From the NCBI GenBank assembly GCA_946480605.1, contig CAMLKW010000119.1, forward strand, positions 1 to 13,285: a DNA stretch of 13,285 nt, read 5' to 3'. The stretch is from an uncultured Roseateles sp. (lineage in GTDB: Bacteria > Pseudomonadota > Gammaproteobacteria > Burkholderiales > Burkholderiaceae). Shown in pieces: positions 1 to 6,912 of this stretch (positions within the stretch are counted from its first letter, which is position 1; every line of letters starts with the position of its first letter). The position numbers and the translations under genes are program-made. Under the pieces are notes generated by a model. It was not told the origin of the DNA. It made no database searches and was given only the letters and a program-made list of their open reading frames with translations.

Positions 1-271
1 GTTCATCACGCTGGCCGGCTTCCACAGCCTGAACTACTCGATGTTCAACCTGGCCCACGGCTATGCCCGCAACCAGATGAGCGCCTTCGTCGAGTTGCAG
101 GAGGCCGAGTTCGCCGCCGCCGAGAAGGGCTTCACCGCGGTCAAGCACCAGCGCGAAGTCGGCACCGGCTATTTCGACGCGGTGACCACCACCATCGAAG
201 CCCAGGCCTCTACCGCGGCACTGAAGGGCTCGACCGAAGACGAACAGTTCTTCGACGCCAAGCACGGTTGA
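1..271 (+). CDS. aceA: Isocitrate lyase, C-terminal end only (5' truncated by window edge)
   Basis: The frame is open from position 2 with no start codon needed, so the gene begins before the window. About 89 C-terminal residues are visible. They match what I know of the isocitrate lyase C-terminus: [11 protein letters not shown], then [15 protein letters not shown], then [12 protein letters not shown], and [11 protein letters not shown] near the end. These correspond to segments of E. coli AceA such as [12 protein letters not shown] and the final GSTEESQF. Isocitrate lyase cleaves isocitrate to glyoxylate and succinate in the cytoplasmic glyoxylate shunt, used for growth on acetate and fatty acids. 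The catalytic KKCGH region lies outside the window and cannot be checked. A short extension (FDAKHG) follows the usual end. A strong terminator follows, so this is the last gene of its transcript. Confidence 0.93.
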   Translation, partial: FITLAGFHSLNYSMFNLAHGYARNQMSAFVELQEAEFAAAEKGFTAVKHQREVGTGYFDAVTTTIEAQASTAALKGSTEDEQFFDAKHG

Positions 272-321
272 GCACACCGAGACCGTTGATCCGAGTCAGA
301 AACGTCAACTCCTGACTTTTG

Positions 322-348
322 GGCCCGCCTCCATGGCGGGCCTTTTTT
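322..348 (+). terminator. Rho-independent terminator of aceA
   Basis: A perfect 8-bp stem, GGCCCGCC (322-329) and GGCGGGCC (335-342), with loop TCCAT, is followed at once by six T (343-348). It lies about 50 bases after the aceA stop. Read on the minus strand, the hairpin is not followed by a T run, so it serves the plus strand only. Confidence 0.92.
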
Positions 349-351
349 CTG

Positions 352-368
352 GGCCGGTGCGACCGGCC
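352..368. repeat. Small perfect hairpin just beyond the chemoreceptor stop codon
   Basis: GGCCGGT (352-358) pairs with ACCGGCC (362-368) across a 3-base loop. It starts 4 bases past the minus-strand chemoreceptor stop codon. There is no T run on either strand. It may be a weak 3'-end or RNA-stabilising hairpin for the chemoreceptor message, but it is not a classical terminator. Confidence 0.5.
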
Positions 369-372
369 TGGC

Positions 373-1920
373 TCAGTTGCCGGTCAAGCGGAAGGCGCCG
401 ACCGCGCTGCTCAGCGTCACCGCCTGCTCGCGCAGGCTTTCGGCCGCCGCAGTGGACTGCTCCACCAGTGCCGCGTTCTGCTGCGTGACCTGATCGAGCT
501 GCGTGATGGCGATGTTGACCTGGGCGATGCCGTCCGACTGTTCGGCCGTGGCGGTGGTGATCTCGCCCATGATGTCCTTCACGCGCTGCACGGCGCCGAC
601 CAGCTCCTCCATGGTCTTGCCGGCCTCGGCGACCAGCTTGGAGCCGGCCTCCACGCGATCCACGCTGCTGCCGATCAGGCTCTTGATCTCCTTGGCGGCA
701 TCGGCCGAGCGGCCCGCCAGCGAACGCACCTCGCCGGCCACGACCGCGAAGCCGCGGCCCTGCTCGCCGGCACGCGCGGCCTCCACGGCGGCGTTCAGCG
801 CCAGGATGTTGGTCTGGAAGGCGATGCCGTCGATGACGCTGATGATGTCGGCGATCTTGCGCGAGCTGGCATTGATCTCGTCCATGGTGTGCACCACCTG
901 GCCCACCACCTCGCCGCCGCGCTGCGCCACACTGGCGGCGGACACCGCCAACTGGTTGGCCTGGCCGGCCGATGCGGCCGACTGCTGCACGGTGCCGGTC
1001 AGTTGCTCCATGGCGCTGGCGGTCTCCTCCAGGCTGGACGCCGCCTTTTCGGTGCGCGCGCTCAAGTCCTGATTGCCGCTGGCGATCTCGGACGCGGCCG
1101 TGTTGATGGACTCGGCCGACTCGCGGATGCCGCCTATGGTCTGGCCCAGCGACTCGCGCATGCGGCGCAGCGTCATCTGCAACTGGCCGATCTCGTCGGA
1201 GCGCGCGGCCATGCCCGAGCCCGAGCGCATCAGGTTGCCATCGGCCACACGTTCGGCCAGGTCATTGGCCGCCTTCAGGGGCTCGGTGATGCTGAGCGTG
1301 ATGCGCCATGCGGCCACGACGCCTGCGGCCAGCATGGCCAGGCCCAGTGCGATCAGCAGCAGGCGGCTCCGGGCGCTGGCCGAGTCGATCCCGGCGGCGG
1401 TCTGGTCGATGGCCCGGCGCTGGTGATCCAGGAAGGCCTGCATGCGCTCCAGGTAGACCCTGGAGCCCGGCACGAAGACCTCCGTCAGCAGCTTGTCGGC
1501 GCCCTCGGCATCGCCGTCCTTCTTCAGCTTGGTGATCCGATCGCGTGAATCGAGGTAGACCTTGCGCGCCTCGCCCACGGCGTCGAACAGCTGCTGCTCC
1601 GCGGGCGAACGGATCATGCCCTTGAGCTTTTCCTGCATTTCGCTGGAGGCCTTGGTGGACTGCGCGGCCTCGTCCTTGAACAACTCCACCAGCGAGGCGT
1701 CGGAACTCTTGGCGATGGCCATGGTGCGGCGCACGCCCGCGTTGATGTTGCGGCTCCAGTCCGAGATCAGCCTTTCCTTGGCCAGCGGCTCGGCCATCAT
1801 CTGGCGCGTGGCATCGGCCGTGCTCGTGAGCCGCCATGAGGCCAGCGCAACAATCAGCGCCGCCAGCACCAGCACCAGGCCGAAGCCTGCGGCCAGGCGT
1901 TTCCCAATCGATAGATTCAT
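373..1920 (-). CDS. Methyl-accepting chemotaxis protein (4-helix-bundle sensor, HAMP, MCP signalling domain)
   Basis: Predicted 515-residue inner-membrane chemoreceptor. The N-terminus MNLSIGKRL leads into TM1 (about 9-29). A mostly helical periplasmic region (about 31-184) looks like the 4HB_MCP sensor type, TM2 is about 186-205 and HAMP about 206-260. The cytoplasmic coiled coil carries the conserved hairpin tip at about 363-400, with [19 protein letters not shown] and [12 protein letters not shown], which binds CheA and CheW. Gln/Glu-rich stretches such as [16 protein letters not shown] (291-306) are likely methylation helices. The C-terminus (AFRLTGN) has no NWETF-type CheR-tethering pentapeptide, so adaptation probably depends on other receptors or untethered CheR. 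I chose this start over the upstream ATG at 1962 because a GAGGAG ribosome site lies 7 bases before it and the TM1 leader begins here. The ligand cannot be predicted. It sits 70 bp downstream of the alcohol dehydrogenase on the same strand with no terminator between them, so co-transcription is possible. I saw no sigma-28-like promoter. Confidence 0.95.
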   Translation of the reverse strand: MNLSIGKRLAAGFGLVLVLAALIVALASWRLTSTADATRQMMAEPLAKERLISDWSRNINAGVRRTMAIAKSSDASLVELFKDEAAQSTKASSEMQEKLKGMIRSPAEQQLFDAVGEARKVYLDSRDRITKLKKDGDAEGADKLLTEVFVPGSRVYLERMQAFLDHQRRAIDQTAAGIDSASARSRLLLIALGLAMLAAGVVAAWRITLSITEPLKAANDLAERVADGNLMRSGSGMAARSDEIGQLQMTLRRMRESLGQTIGGIRESAESINTAASEIASGNQDLSARTEKAASSLEETASAMEQLTGTVQQSAASAGQANQLAVSAASVAQRGGEVVGQVVHTMDEINASSRKIADIISVIDGIAFQTNILALNAAVEAARAGEQGRGFAVVAGEVRSLAGRSADAAKEIKSLIGSSVDRVEAGSKLVAEAGKTMEELVGAVQRVKDIMGEITTATAEQSDGIAQVNIAITQLDQVTQQNAALVEQSTAAAESLREQAVTLSSAVGAFRLTGN

Positions 1921-1927
1921 GGCTTGT

Positions 1928-1933
1928 CTCCTC
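1928..1933 (-). promoter_or_regulatory. Ribosome binding site of the chemoreceptor gene
   Basis: On the minus strand this reads GAGGAG, 7 bases before the ATG at 1920. It is among the strongest Shine-Dalgarno sequences in the window and decides the start in favour of 1920. Confidence 0.8.
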
Positions 1934-1990
1934 GCACCGTCACGCCCCTCGAGGGCAACCACCGATGCTAGGCGCCGGGATCAGGTCGCT

Positions 1991-3130
1991 TCAGCGCGAA
2001 GCGGCCAGGAGTGCCAAATAGTCCTCAGCGCTGGCGACGCGAGGGTTGGTCTTGTGGCAGTGGTCCAGCAGCGCATGCTCCACGATGCGAGCGTCCAGCT
2101 CCGGCTCCACGCCCATGGCCGCCAGGCCGGCAGGCAGGCCCAGGCGGGCGTTCATCTCGGTGATGGCGTTGGCCACGGCGTCGGCGTCGCTGCCGGCCAG
2201 GCCCATCGCGTGCGCCAGGCGCGCCATGCGCTGCTCGCGCCTCACGCTGTCGGCCGCGGCGTTGAAGCGGATGACGGCCGGCAGGAACACCGCGTTCAGC
2301 GTGCCGTGGTGCAGTCGCGGGTTGAGGCCGCCCAGCGAGTGGCTCAGCGAATGCACCGCGCCCAGGCCCTTCTGGAAGGCCAGGGCGCCGTGCACGCTGG
2401 CGCACATCATGTCCAGCCGCGCGTCGCGGTCCTGACCGTCGCGCGTGGCGCGCTCGATGCTGTGCCAGCCGCGCCGCAGCCCCTCCAGCGCGATGCCGTC
2501 GGCCGGCGGGTTGAAGGCTGGCGCCAGGAAGGTCTCGATGCAGTGGGCGATGGCGTCCATGCCGGTCGCGGCCGTCAGGTGGGCGGGGAGCGCCAGCGTC
2601 AGCGCGGGGTCGCAGATGGCTGCCTTGGGGCATAGCTCCCAGTTGTGGAAACCCAGCTTGCGGCCGTCGTCGACGATCACGATGGCGCCGCGCGCCACCT
2701 CGCTGCCGGTGCCGGCCGTGGTCGGCACGGCGATGACGGGCAGCACCTTCGAGCTGATGTTGACCGCGCCGCCCTCGATGGTGGCCCAGCGCTTCAGCGG
2801 CCCCTCGTGCGTGGCGGCGATGGCCACGCCCTTGGCCAGGTCGATGCTGGAGCCGCCGCCGACGGCTACGAGGCCGTCGCAGCCCTCGGCCTGCAACTGC
2901 TCGACGGCCAGGCGCACGGCGGCCTCGGTGGGGTTGGGCGGCGTGCGGTCGAAGATGGCGGGCTTGTCCGCAAAGGCGGCCAGCGCCAGGTCCAGCACGC
3001 CGGCCGCGCGCACGCCGGCATCGGTGACGACCAGCGGCCGACGCATGCCGACGCGCTCGCACTCGGCGGGCAGCAGGCGGCTGGCGCCGAAGTCCATCTC
3101 GATGCGGGTCAGGTAGAGGATCTGGGCCAT
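1991..3130 (-). CDS. Iron-dependent alcohol dehydrogenase, 4-hydroxybutyrate dehydrogenase-like
   Basis: Predicted 379-residue cytoplasmic group III (Fe-ADH) dehydrogenase. The NAD(P)-binding GGGSSIDLAKG is at 91-101 and PTTAGTGSE at 136-144. The expected metal ligands are present: D192 and H196 in GMDAIAHCIE, H260 in AVHSLSH, and H275 in LHHG. H264 takes the position of the conserved active-site histidine. The start MAQILYLTRIEMDFG and the end DHCHKTNP (356-363) resemble, from memory, the Cupriavidus 4-hydroxybutyrate dehydrogenase Gbd, which interconverts 4-hydroxybutyrate and succinate semialdehyde. Another small-alcohol or hydroxyacid substrate is possible, so no gene symbol is given. The start was placed here rather than at the ATG at 3160, because family homology begins here and the longer form adds ten unrelated residues. 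The ribosome site is weak. It is divergent from the S10 peptidase operon, sharing a 59-bp spacer that holds a palindrome. Confidence 0.88.
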   Translation of the reverse strand: MAQILYLTRIEMDFGASRLLPAECERVGMRRPLVVTDAGVRAAGVLDLALAAFADKPAIFDRTPPNPTEAAVRLAVEQLQAEGCDGLVAVGGGSSIDLAKGVAIAATHEGPLKRWATIEGGAVNISSKVLPVIAVPTTAGTGSEVARGAIVIVDDGRKLGFHNWELCPKAAICDPALTLALPAHLTAATGMDAIAHCIETFLAPAFNPPADGIALEGLRRGWHSIERATRDGQDRDARLDMMCASVHGALAFQKGLGAVHSLSHSLGGLNPRLHHGTLNAVFLPAVIRFNAAADSVRREQRMARLAHAMGLAGSDADAVANAITEMNARLGLPAGLAAMGVEPELDARIVEHALLDHCHKTNPRVASAEDYLALLAASR

Positions 3131-3161
3131 GGTCTTGGTTCCGCAGGTGTCTTTGTGCATC

Positions 3162-3179
3162 CTAGGCGGGTCTGCCTAG
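3162..3179. promoter_or_regulatory. Candidate operator: CTAGGC-N6-GCCTAG inverted repeat in a divergent spacer
   Basis: Perfect 6-bp half-sites (3162-3167 and 3174-3179) lie 6 bp apart in the 59-bp spacer between the dehydrogenase and the S10 lipoprotein. The repeat ends 10 bases before the peptidase ATG and lies 31 bases upstream of the dehydrogenase ATG. It could be a binding site for a dimeric regulator controlling both genes, or an mRNA hairpin hiding the peptidase start. One matching half-site (CTAGGC, 1968-1973) lies 48 bp upstream of the chemoreceptor start. No regulator gene is in the window, so the role is inferred. Confidence 0.45.
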
Positions 3180-3189
3180 ACTTGACGTC

Positions 3190-4896
3190 ATGCACGCGAC
3201 TCGACTGCCCTCCCTGTTGCTGTCCCTCTTGCTCGTGGCCTGTGGTGGCGGGGGAGGGGGCGAGGGCGGTGGCGCCACGCCACCGCCGGTCGACAACCTG
3301 CCGGGGCTGAGCGACGCCACCGTCTACGCTTCCGCGCCGGAGGCGTCTCTGCCCGGCGCGGTGGAGGCGGCGGCGGTCAGCACGCAGACGCTCACGGCCG
3401 GCGGGCAGACGCTGAGCTACATGGCGACGGCCGGCCACTTGATTGCCCGCGATGCCAACGGTGCGGCGCAGGCCTCGGTGTTCTACGTGGCCTACACGCT
3501 GCCCGGTGCCGATGCAGCCACGCGGCCGGTCACCTTCTTCTACAACGGCGGCCCCGGCTCCGCTTCGGTGTGGCTGCAACTGGGCAGCTACGGCCCCAGG
3601 CGGCTGGTGACCGGCGTGCCCGACACGACGCTGGCGCGCCCCTTCGCGCTGGTGGACAACGCCGAGCACTTGCTGGGACAAAGCGACCTCGTCTTCGTCA
3701 ACGCAGTGGGCAGCGGCTACTCGCAGGCCATCGCGCCCTTCACCAACCGCAGCTTCTGGGGCGTGGACAGCGATGCCGCGCTGTTCCGCGACTTCATCCT
3801 GCGCTATCTGGCCGCCAACAACCGTGCGGCATCGCCCAAGTACCTGTTCGGCGAAAGCTATGGCGGCCCGCGCACGGCCATCCTCGCGCGCCGGCTGCAG
3901 GACGCGGGCGTCATGCTGGATGGCCTGGTGCTGTTGTCGCCGGCCATGGACTACAACAGCAACTGCGGCATCACCGGCAACCTCGGCTGCGCGGGCTATC
4001 TGCCCAGCTATGCCGCGGTTGGTGCCTTCCACCGCCTGACGCAGCCGGTGCCGGCCGACCTGAGCGCCTGGCTGGCCCAGGCGCGCAGCTATGCCGGCAG
4101 CGTCTACGCCCCGGCCGTGCAGGCCTGGCTGGCCACTGGCCAACCCGCGCCGGCGCTGTGGCAGCCGCTGGCCGACCTGACCGGACTGCCCGCCGCGCAG
4201 TGGCAGGCCAACCTGAACCTCGGCGCCACCAGCTTCCGCCAGCAGTTGATCGCCGGCCAACTGCTGGGCCGCTACGACGGCCGCATGAAGGCCCCGGTCG
4301 GTGGCGCGCTGGCGGCCGAGGGCGACCCGTCCAGCACCTGGATAGGCGCCAGCTTCGCCCAGGGCATCGCCACGCACCTGCGCGACCAACTGGGCTATCG
4401 CAACGCGTCCACCTACGTCGTGTCCAGCAGCGCCATCAACTTCTGGGATTTCAGCCACGCCGGCAGGGCGCTGCCCGACACGCTGCCCGACCTCGCCGCC
4501 GCGCTGGCGCAGAACCCGCGGCTGCGCGTGCTGGCCGTCAGCGGCTATCACGACCTGGCCACGCCCTTCCACCTGACCGAGACCGACCTGGCCCGCGTGG
4601 ACGCCACCCGCGTGCAGGTCCGCAACTATGCGGGCGGCCACATGATGTACCTGGACGATGCCAGCCGCGTCGCCCAACTGGCCGACCTGAAGGCCTTCTA
4701 CGCCAACACGCTGGCGCTGCGCGCCACGGCCGACCTCGATCCCGAACGCCGCGCGCTGGCGTCGCGGCCCTTCGTCATGCGCGACCGCGCCGGCACGCCG
4801 CAGGCACCGGGCAGCGTCGCCCCCACGGCGGAGCCGGCCTTCCAGGCGCCGCTGCGCGACCCCTGGGTACCGCCGGGGACAATGCCGCGGCCATGA
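3190..4896 (+). CDS. S10 family serine carboxypeptidase, predicted lipoprotein
   Basis: Predicted 568-residue exported protein. The signal peptide MHATRLPSLLLSLLLVAC ends in a lipobox (L15-V-A-C18). A flexible Gly-rich and Pro-containing linker follows to about residue 33, so the mature protein should be anchored by lipidated Cys18 in the periplasm or outer membrane. The Peptidase_S10 fold has NGGPGS (119-124, oxyanion region), the nucleophile Ser223 in GESYGG, Asp455 in SGYHDLATP and His484 in GGHMMYLD, a complete Ser-Asp-His triad. Family members remove C-terminal residues from peptides. Bacterial lipoprotein members are poorly characterised, and esterase or acyltransferase activity is an alternative. 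The C-terminal tail (about 515-568) is Pro- and Ala-rich. The start is fixed by the signal peptide, yet no Shine-Dalgarno is visible before the ATG. The stop overlaps the next start as ATGA, making this the first gene of a coupled three-gene operon. Confidence 0.9.
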   Translation: MHATRLPSLLLSLLLVACGGGGGGEGGGATPPPVDNLPGLSDATVYASAPEASLPGAVEAAAVSTQTLTAGGQTLSYMATAGHLIARDANGAAQASVFYVAYTLPGADAATRPVTFFYNGGPGSASVWLQLGSYGPRRLVTGVPDTTLARPFALVDNAEHLLGQSDLVFVNAVGSGYSQAIAPFTNRSFWGVDSDAALFRDFILRYLAANNRAASPKYLFGESYGGPRTAILARRLQDAGVMLDGLVLLSPAMDYNSNCGITGNLGCAGYLPSYAAVGAFHRLTQPVPADLSAWLAQARSYAGSVYAPAVQAWLATGQPAPALWQPLADLTGLPAAQWQANLNLGATSFRQQLIAGQLLGRYDGRMKAPVGGALAAEGDPSSTWIGASFAQGIATHLRDQLGYRNASTYVVSSSAINFWDFSHAGRALPDTLPDLAAALAQNPRLRVLAVSGYHDLATPFHLTETDLARVDATRVQVRNYAGGHMMYLDDASRVAQLADLKAFYANTLALRATADLDPERRALASRPFVMRDRAGTPQAPGSVAPTAEPAFQAPLRDPWVPPGTMPRP

Positions 4897-5813
4897 CGCA
4901 TCCCTTGTCTCCCCGCATGGCGGAACTGCTGGCGCGCATCCACCGCGCCAGGCGCCCGCCCTTCCACAGCCTGACACCGCGCGAGGCGCGCATCGCCTAT
5001 CGCATGGGTGCCGAGATCCTGGACCTGCCGCGCGCCCCGCTGGCCCGCGTGCAAGACCTGCAGGTCGCCAACCGGCCCGCGCGCCTGTATGCGCCCAGTG
5101 ACGCGGTGCTGCCCGTGCTGCTCTACCTGCACGGCGGCGGCTTCACCATCGGCGACCTGGAGACGCATGACAGCCTGTGTCGACAGCTCAGCGCCCGCAG
5201 CGGCTCTGCGGTGCTGGCGCTGGACTATCGCCTCGCGCCGGAGCACCGCTTCCCCGCCGCCGTGGACGACGCCTGGGCCGCGCTGGCCTGGCTGCACGAG
5301 CAGGCCCACACGCTCGGGCTGGACGGCTCGCGCCTGGCCGTGGGCGGCGACAGCGCCGGCGGCACGCTCGCGGCCGGCTGCGCCTTCTTCGCCCGCGACC
5401 GCGGCCTGCCGCTGAAGGGGCAGCTGCTGATCACGCCGGGCACCGACGCCCACGCCAGCCACGACTCGCATCGCCGCTTCGCGGAGGGCTTTCTGCTGGA
5501 TGCTGCCAGCATCGAATGGTTCTTCGGCCACTACATCGACAAGGCCCAGCGCACCGACTGGCGCTTCGCCCCGCTGCTGGCCGACGACCATGCCGGCCTC
5601 GCGCCCGCCGCCGTGCTGCTGGCCGAGGCCGACCCGCTGGTGGACGAGGGCCTGGCCTATGCCGACCAACTGCGCGCGGCCGGCGTGCCGGTCCAGCTGG
5701 AACTGGCGCGCGGCGTCACGCACGACTTCATCAAGATGGGCCGCAGCCTGCCCGAGGCCATCACGGCACTGGACTTCTGCGCGTCCTCGATCAGGGAGCA
5801 TCTACAACCATGA
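4893..5813 (+). CDS. Alpha/beta hydrolase, hormone-sensitive-lipase (HSL) family esterase
   Basis: Predicted 306-residue cytoplasmic hydrolase with no signal peptide. HSL-family (Abhydrolase_3) landmarks are in order: oxyanion HGGG at 80-83, DYRLAPEHRFPA at 111-122, nucleophile Ser154 in GDSAGG (152-157), Asp247 in EADPLVDEG, and His277 in GVTHDF. The family hydrolyses carboxyl esters, typically of short to medium acyl chains. The natural substrate cannot be read from the sequence. The ATG overlaps the stop of the S10 peptidase by 4 bases (ATGA), and its own stop overlaps the next gene in the same way, so the three proteins are likely translated in coupled fashion. The reading frame stays open far upstream, inside the peptidase gene. 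That extension is not coding, because the peptidase frame carries all the conserved residues there. Confidence 0.9.
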   Translation: MTHPLSPRMAELLARIHRARRPPFHSLTPREARIAYRMGAEILDLPRAPLARVQDLQVANRPARLYAPSDAVLPVLLYLHGGGFTIGDLETHDSLCRQLSARSGSAVLALDYRLAPEHRFPAAVDDAWAALAWLHEQAHTLGLDGSRLAVGGDSAGGTLAAGCAFFARDRGLPLKGQLLITPGTDAHASHDSHRRFAEGFLLDAASIEWFFGHYIDKAQRTDWRFAPLLADDHAGLAPAAVLLAEADPLVDEGLAYADQLRAAGVPVQLELARGVTHDFIKMGRSLPEAITALDFCASSIREHLQP

Positions 5814-6667
5814 AACGCAGCGAATTCCGCCACCTCGAACCCCTGCGCGTGCGCTGGGCCGAGATCGACGCCCAGGGCATCGTCTTCAACGGCCACTACC
5901 TGACCTATCTGGACACCGCCGTCAGCGGCTACTGGCGGGCGCTGGCCATCCCCTACGCGGAGACCATGAAGTCGCTGGGCGGCGACCTGTACGTGCGCCG
6001 CGCGATGCTGGACTACCGCGGCTCGGCGCGCTACGACGACCGGCTGGACATCGGCATCCGCGCCCGCGAGTTCGGCAACAGCTCGATGATGGTGGACGGC
6101 GCCATCTTCCACGGTGAGCAAATGCTGGTGCAGGCCGAGATGATCTACGTCTTCGCCGACCCCGCCACGCAGACGCCGACCCGCCTGCCCGATGCGCTGC
6201 GCGGCCTGATGCACGACTTCGAGGCCGGTCAGCCGGTCGTGGACGTGAGCCTGGGCGGCTGGGCCGAGCAGGGCCAGGCCGCGACGGCCATCCGCCGCGA
6301 GGTCTTCATCGAGGAGCAGCACATCCCCGCCGACATGGAATGGGACAGCGCCGATGCCAGTTGTCTGCACGCGCTGGCGCGCAACCGCTTCGGTCTGCCG
6401 CTGGCCACCGGCCGCCTGCTGGAGCATGTGCCGGGCGTCGCCAAGATCGGCCGCATGGCCGTGCTGCGTGCCATGCGCGGCACACGCATCGGCCGCCAGG
6501 TGCTGGATGCGCTGATGGCCGAGGCCAGGCGCCAGGGCTACGGCGAGGTGCTGCTGCATGCGCAGCTGTCGGCGGAAAACTTCTACCTGCGCGCCGGCTT
6601 CCAGCGGCGTGGCGAGCCCTTCGAGGAGGCCGGCATCGGCCACGTCGAGATGGTCAGGGCCCTCTAA
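5810..6667 (+). CDS. Fusion protein: YbgC-like 4HBT acyl-CoA thioesterase plus GNAT acetyltransferase
   Basis: One uninterrupted 285-residue frame holds two domains. Residues 1 to about 140 form a hotdog-fold thioesterase of the YbgC/4HBT type. RVRWAEIDAQGIVFNGHY (13-30) contains the catalytic-type Asp20 and the FNGHYLTYLD active-site segment, followed by YVRRAMLDYRGSARYDD. Residues about 150-285 form a GNAT N-acetyltransferase of the ElaA/YjcF type: REVFIEEQHIP (163-173), the acetyl-CoA-binding stretch GRMAVLRAMRGTRIGRQVL (214-232), and SAENFYLRAGF (254-264). The linker is about ten residues. The thioesterase hydrolyses acyl-CoA thioesters. The GNAT domain transfers an acetyl group to an unknown amine. 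The pairing suggests use of a shared CoA thioester pool, which is inference. The start overlaps the upstream hydrolase stop (ATGA), with GGGAG 11 bases before it. The stop overlaps the convergent DUF4936-like gene by 4 bases. Confidence 0.88.
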   Translation: MKRSEFRHLEPLRVRWAEIDAQGIVFNGHYLTYLDTAVSGYWRALAIPYAETMKSLGGDLYVRRAMLDYRGSARYDDRLDIGIRAREFGNSSMMVDGAIFHGEQMLVQAEMIYVFADPATQTPTRLPDALRGLMHDFEAGQPVVDVSLGGWAEQGQAATAIRREVFIEEQHIPADMEWDSADASCLHALARNRFGLPLATGRLLEHVPGVAKIGRMAVLRAMRGTRIGRQVLDALMAEARRQGYGEVLLHAQLSAENFYLRAGFQRRGEPFEEAGIGHVEMVRAL

Positions 6668-6912
6668 CCGAGCATTTCGAAACGTTCGACCTTGCGCTCG
6701 CCGGCCAGCCAGGCCTGCATGGCGGCCGCGACCTGCGGTTCGCGGTGGGTCCAGCCCTCGGGGTAGATCTCCATCCAGGTCCATTGCCCCTCGGCGTTCG
6801 GTTCGGGCCGCTGCAGCAGCTCGATGGGCGCCTCGACGCGGGCCTTGCGGAAGGCGATGAGGGCGTCGTCGACGTGCTCGGCGGCCACGCGGTAGTAGAC
6901 GTAGAGCTGCAT
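6664..6912 (-). CDS. Small DUF4936-like protein
   Basis: An 82-residue protein beginning MQLYVYYRV, with later PEGWTHREPQVAAAM and a C-terminal ERKVERFEML. I recognise the pattern as the DUF4936 family of beta-proteobacteria, which has no known function. The predicted topology (strand, helix, strand, helix) resembles a small ferredoxin-like alpha/beta barrel monomer, which is inference. No catalytic residues stand out. Its ATG shares one base with the stop of ygfZ (TGATG), so it is translationally coupled to ygfZ and likely shares its promoter. Its stop overlaps the stop of the convergent thioesterase-GNAT gene. Confidence 0.82.
   Translation of the reverse strand: MQLYVYYRVAAEHVDDALIAFRKARVEAPIELLQRPEPNAEGQWTWMEIYPEGWTHREPQVAAAMQAWLAGERKVERFEMLG

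Noticed and set aside
319..1548. Plus-strand open frame (409 codons) across the chemoreceptor gene
   Set aside because: It is low-complexity His/Gly/Leu/Ala/Arg-rich and starts in the aceA terminator. The minus strand carries the MCP signature. It is a shadow.
1946..1955. Palindrome CCCTCGAGGG upstream of the chemoreceptor
   Set aside because: It has no loop, contains a common XhoI-like core and is likely by chance in GC-rich DNA. There is no supporting promoter context.
3570..4892. Upstream extension of the HSL hydrolase frame through the peptidase gene
   Set aside because: The frame is open by base composition only. Hydrolase homology begins at the ATG at 4893, which overlaps the peptidase stop.
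3109..4977. Long minus-strand open frame (622 codons) opposite the S10 peptidase gene
   Set aside because: It is Arg/Gly/Ala/Gln-rich with no domain pattern. The opposite strand encodes a complete S10 peptidase with signal peptide and catalytic triad. It is a GC-rich antisense shadow.
5177..5809. Upstream extension of the thioesterase-GNAT frame
   Set aside because: It is Arg/Pro/Ala-rich out-of-frame sequence inside the HSL hydrolase gene. The real start is the ATGA overlap at 5810.
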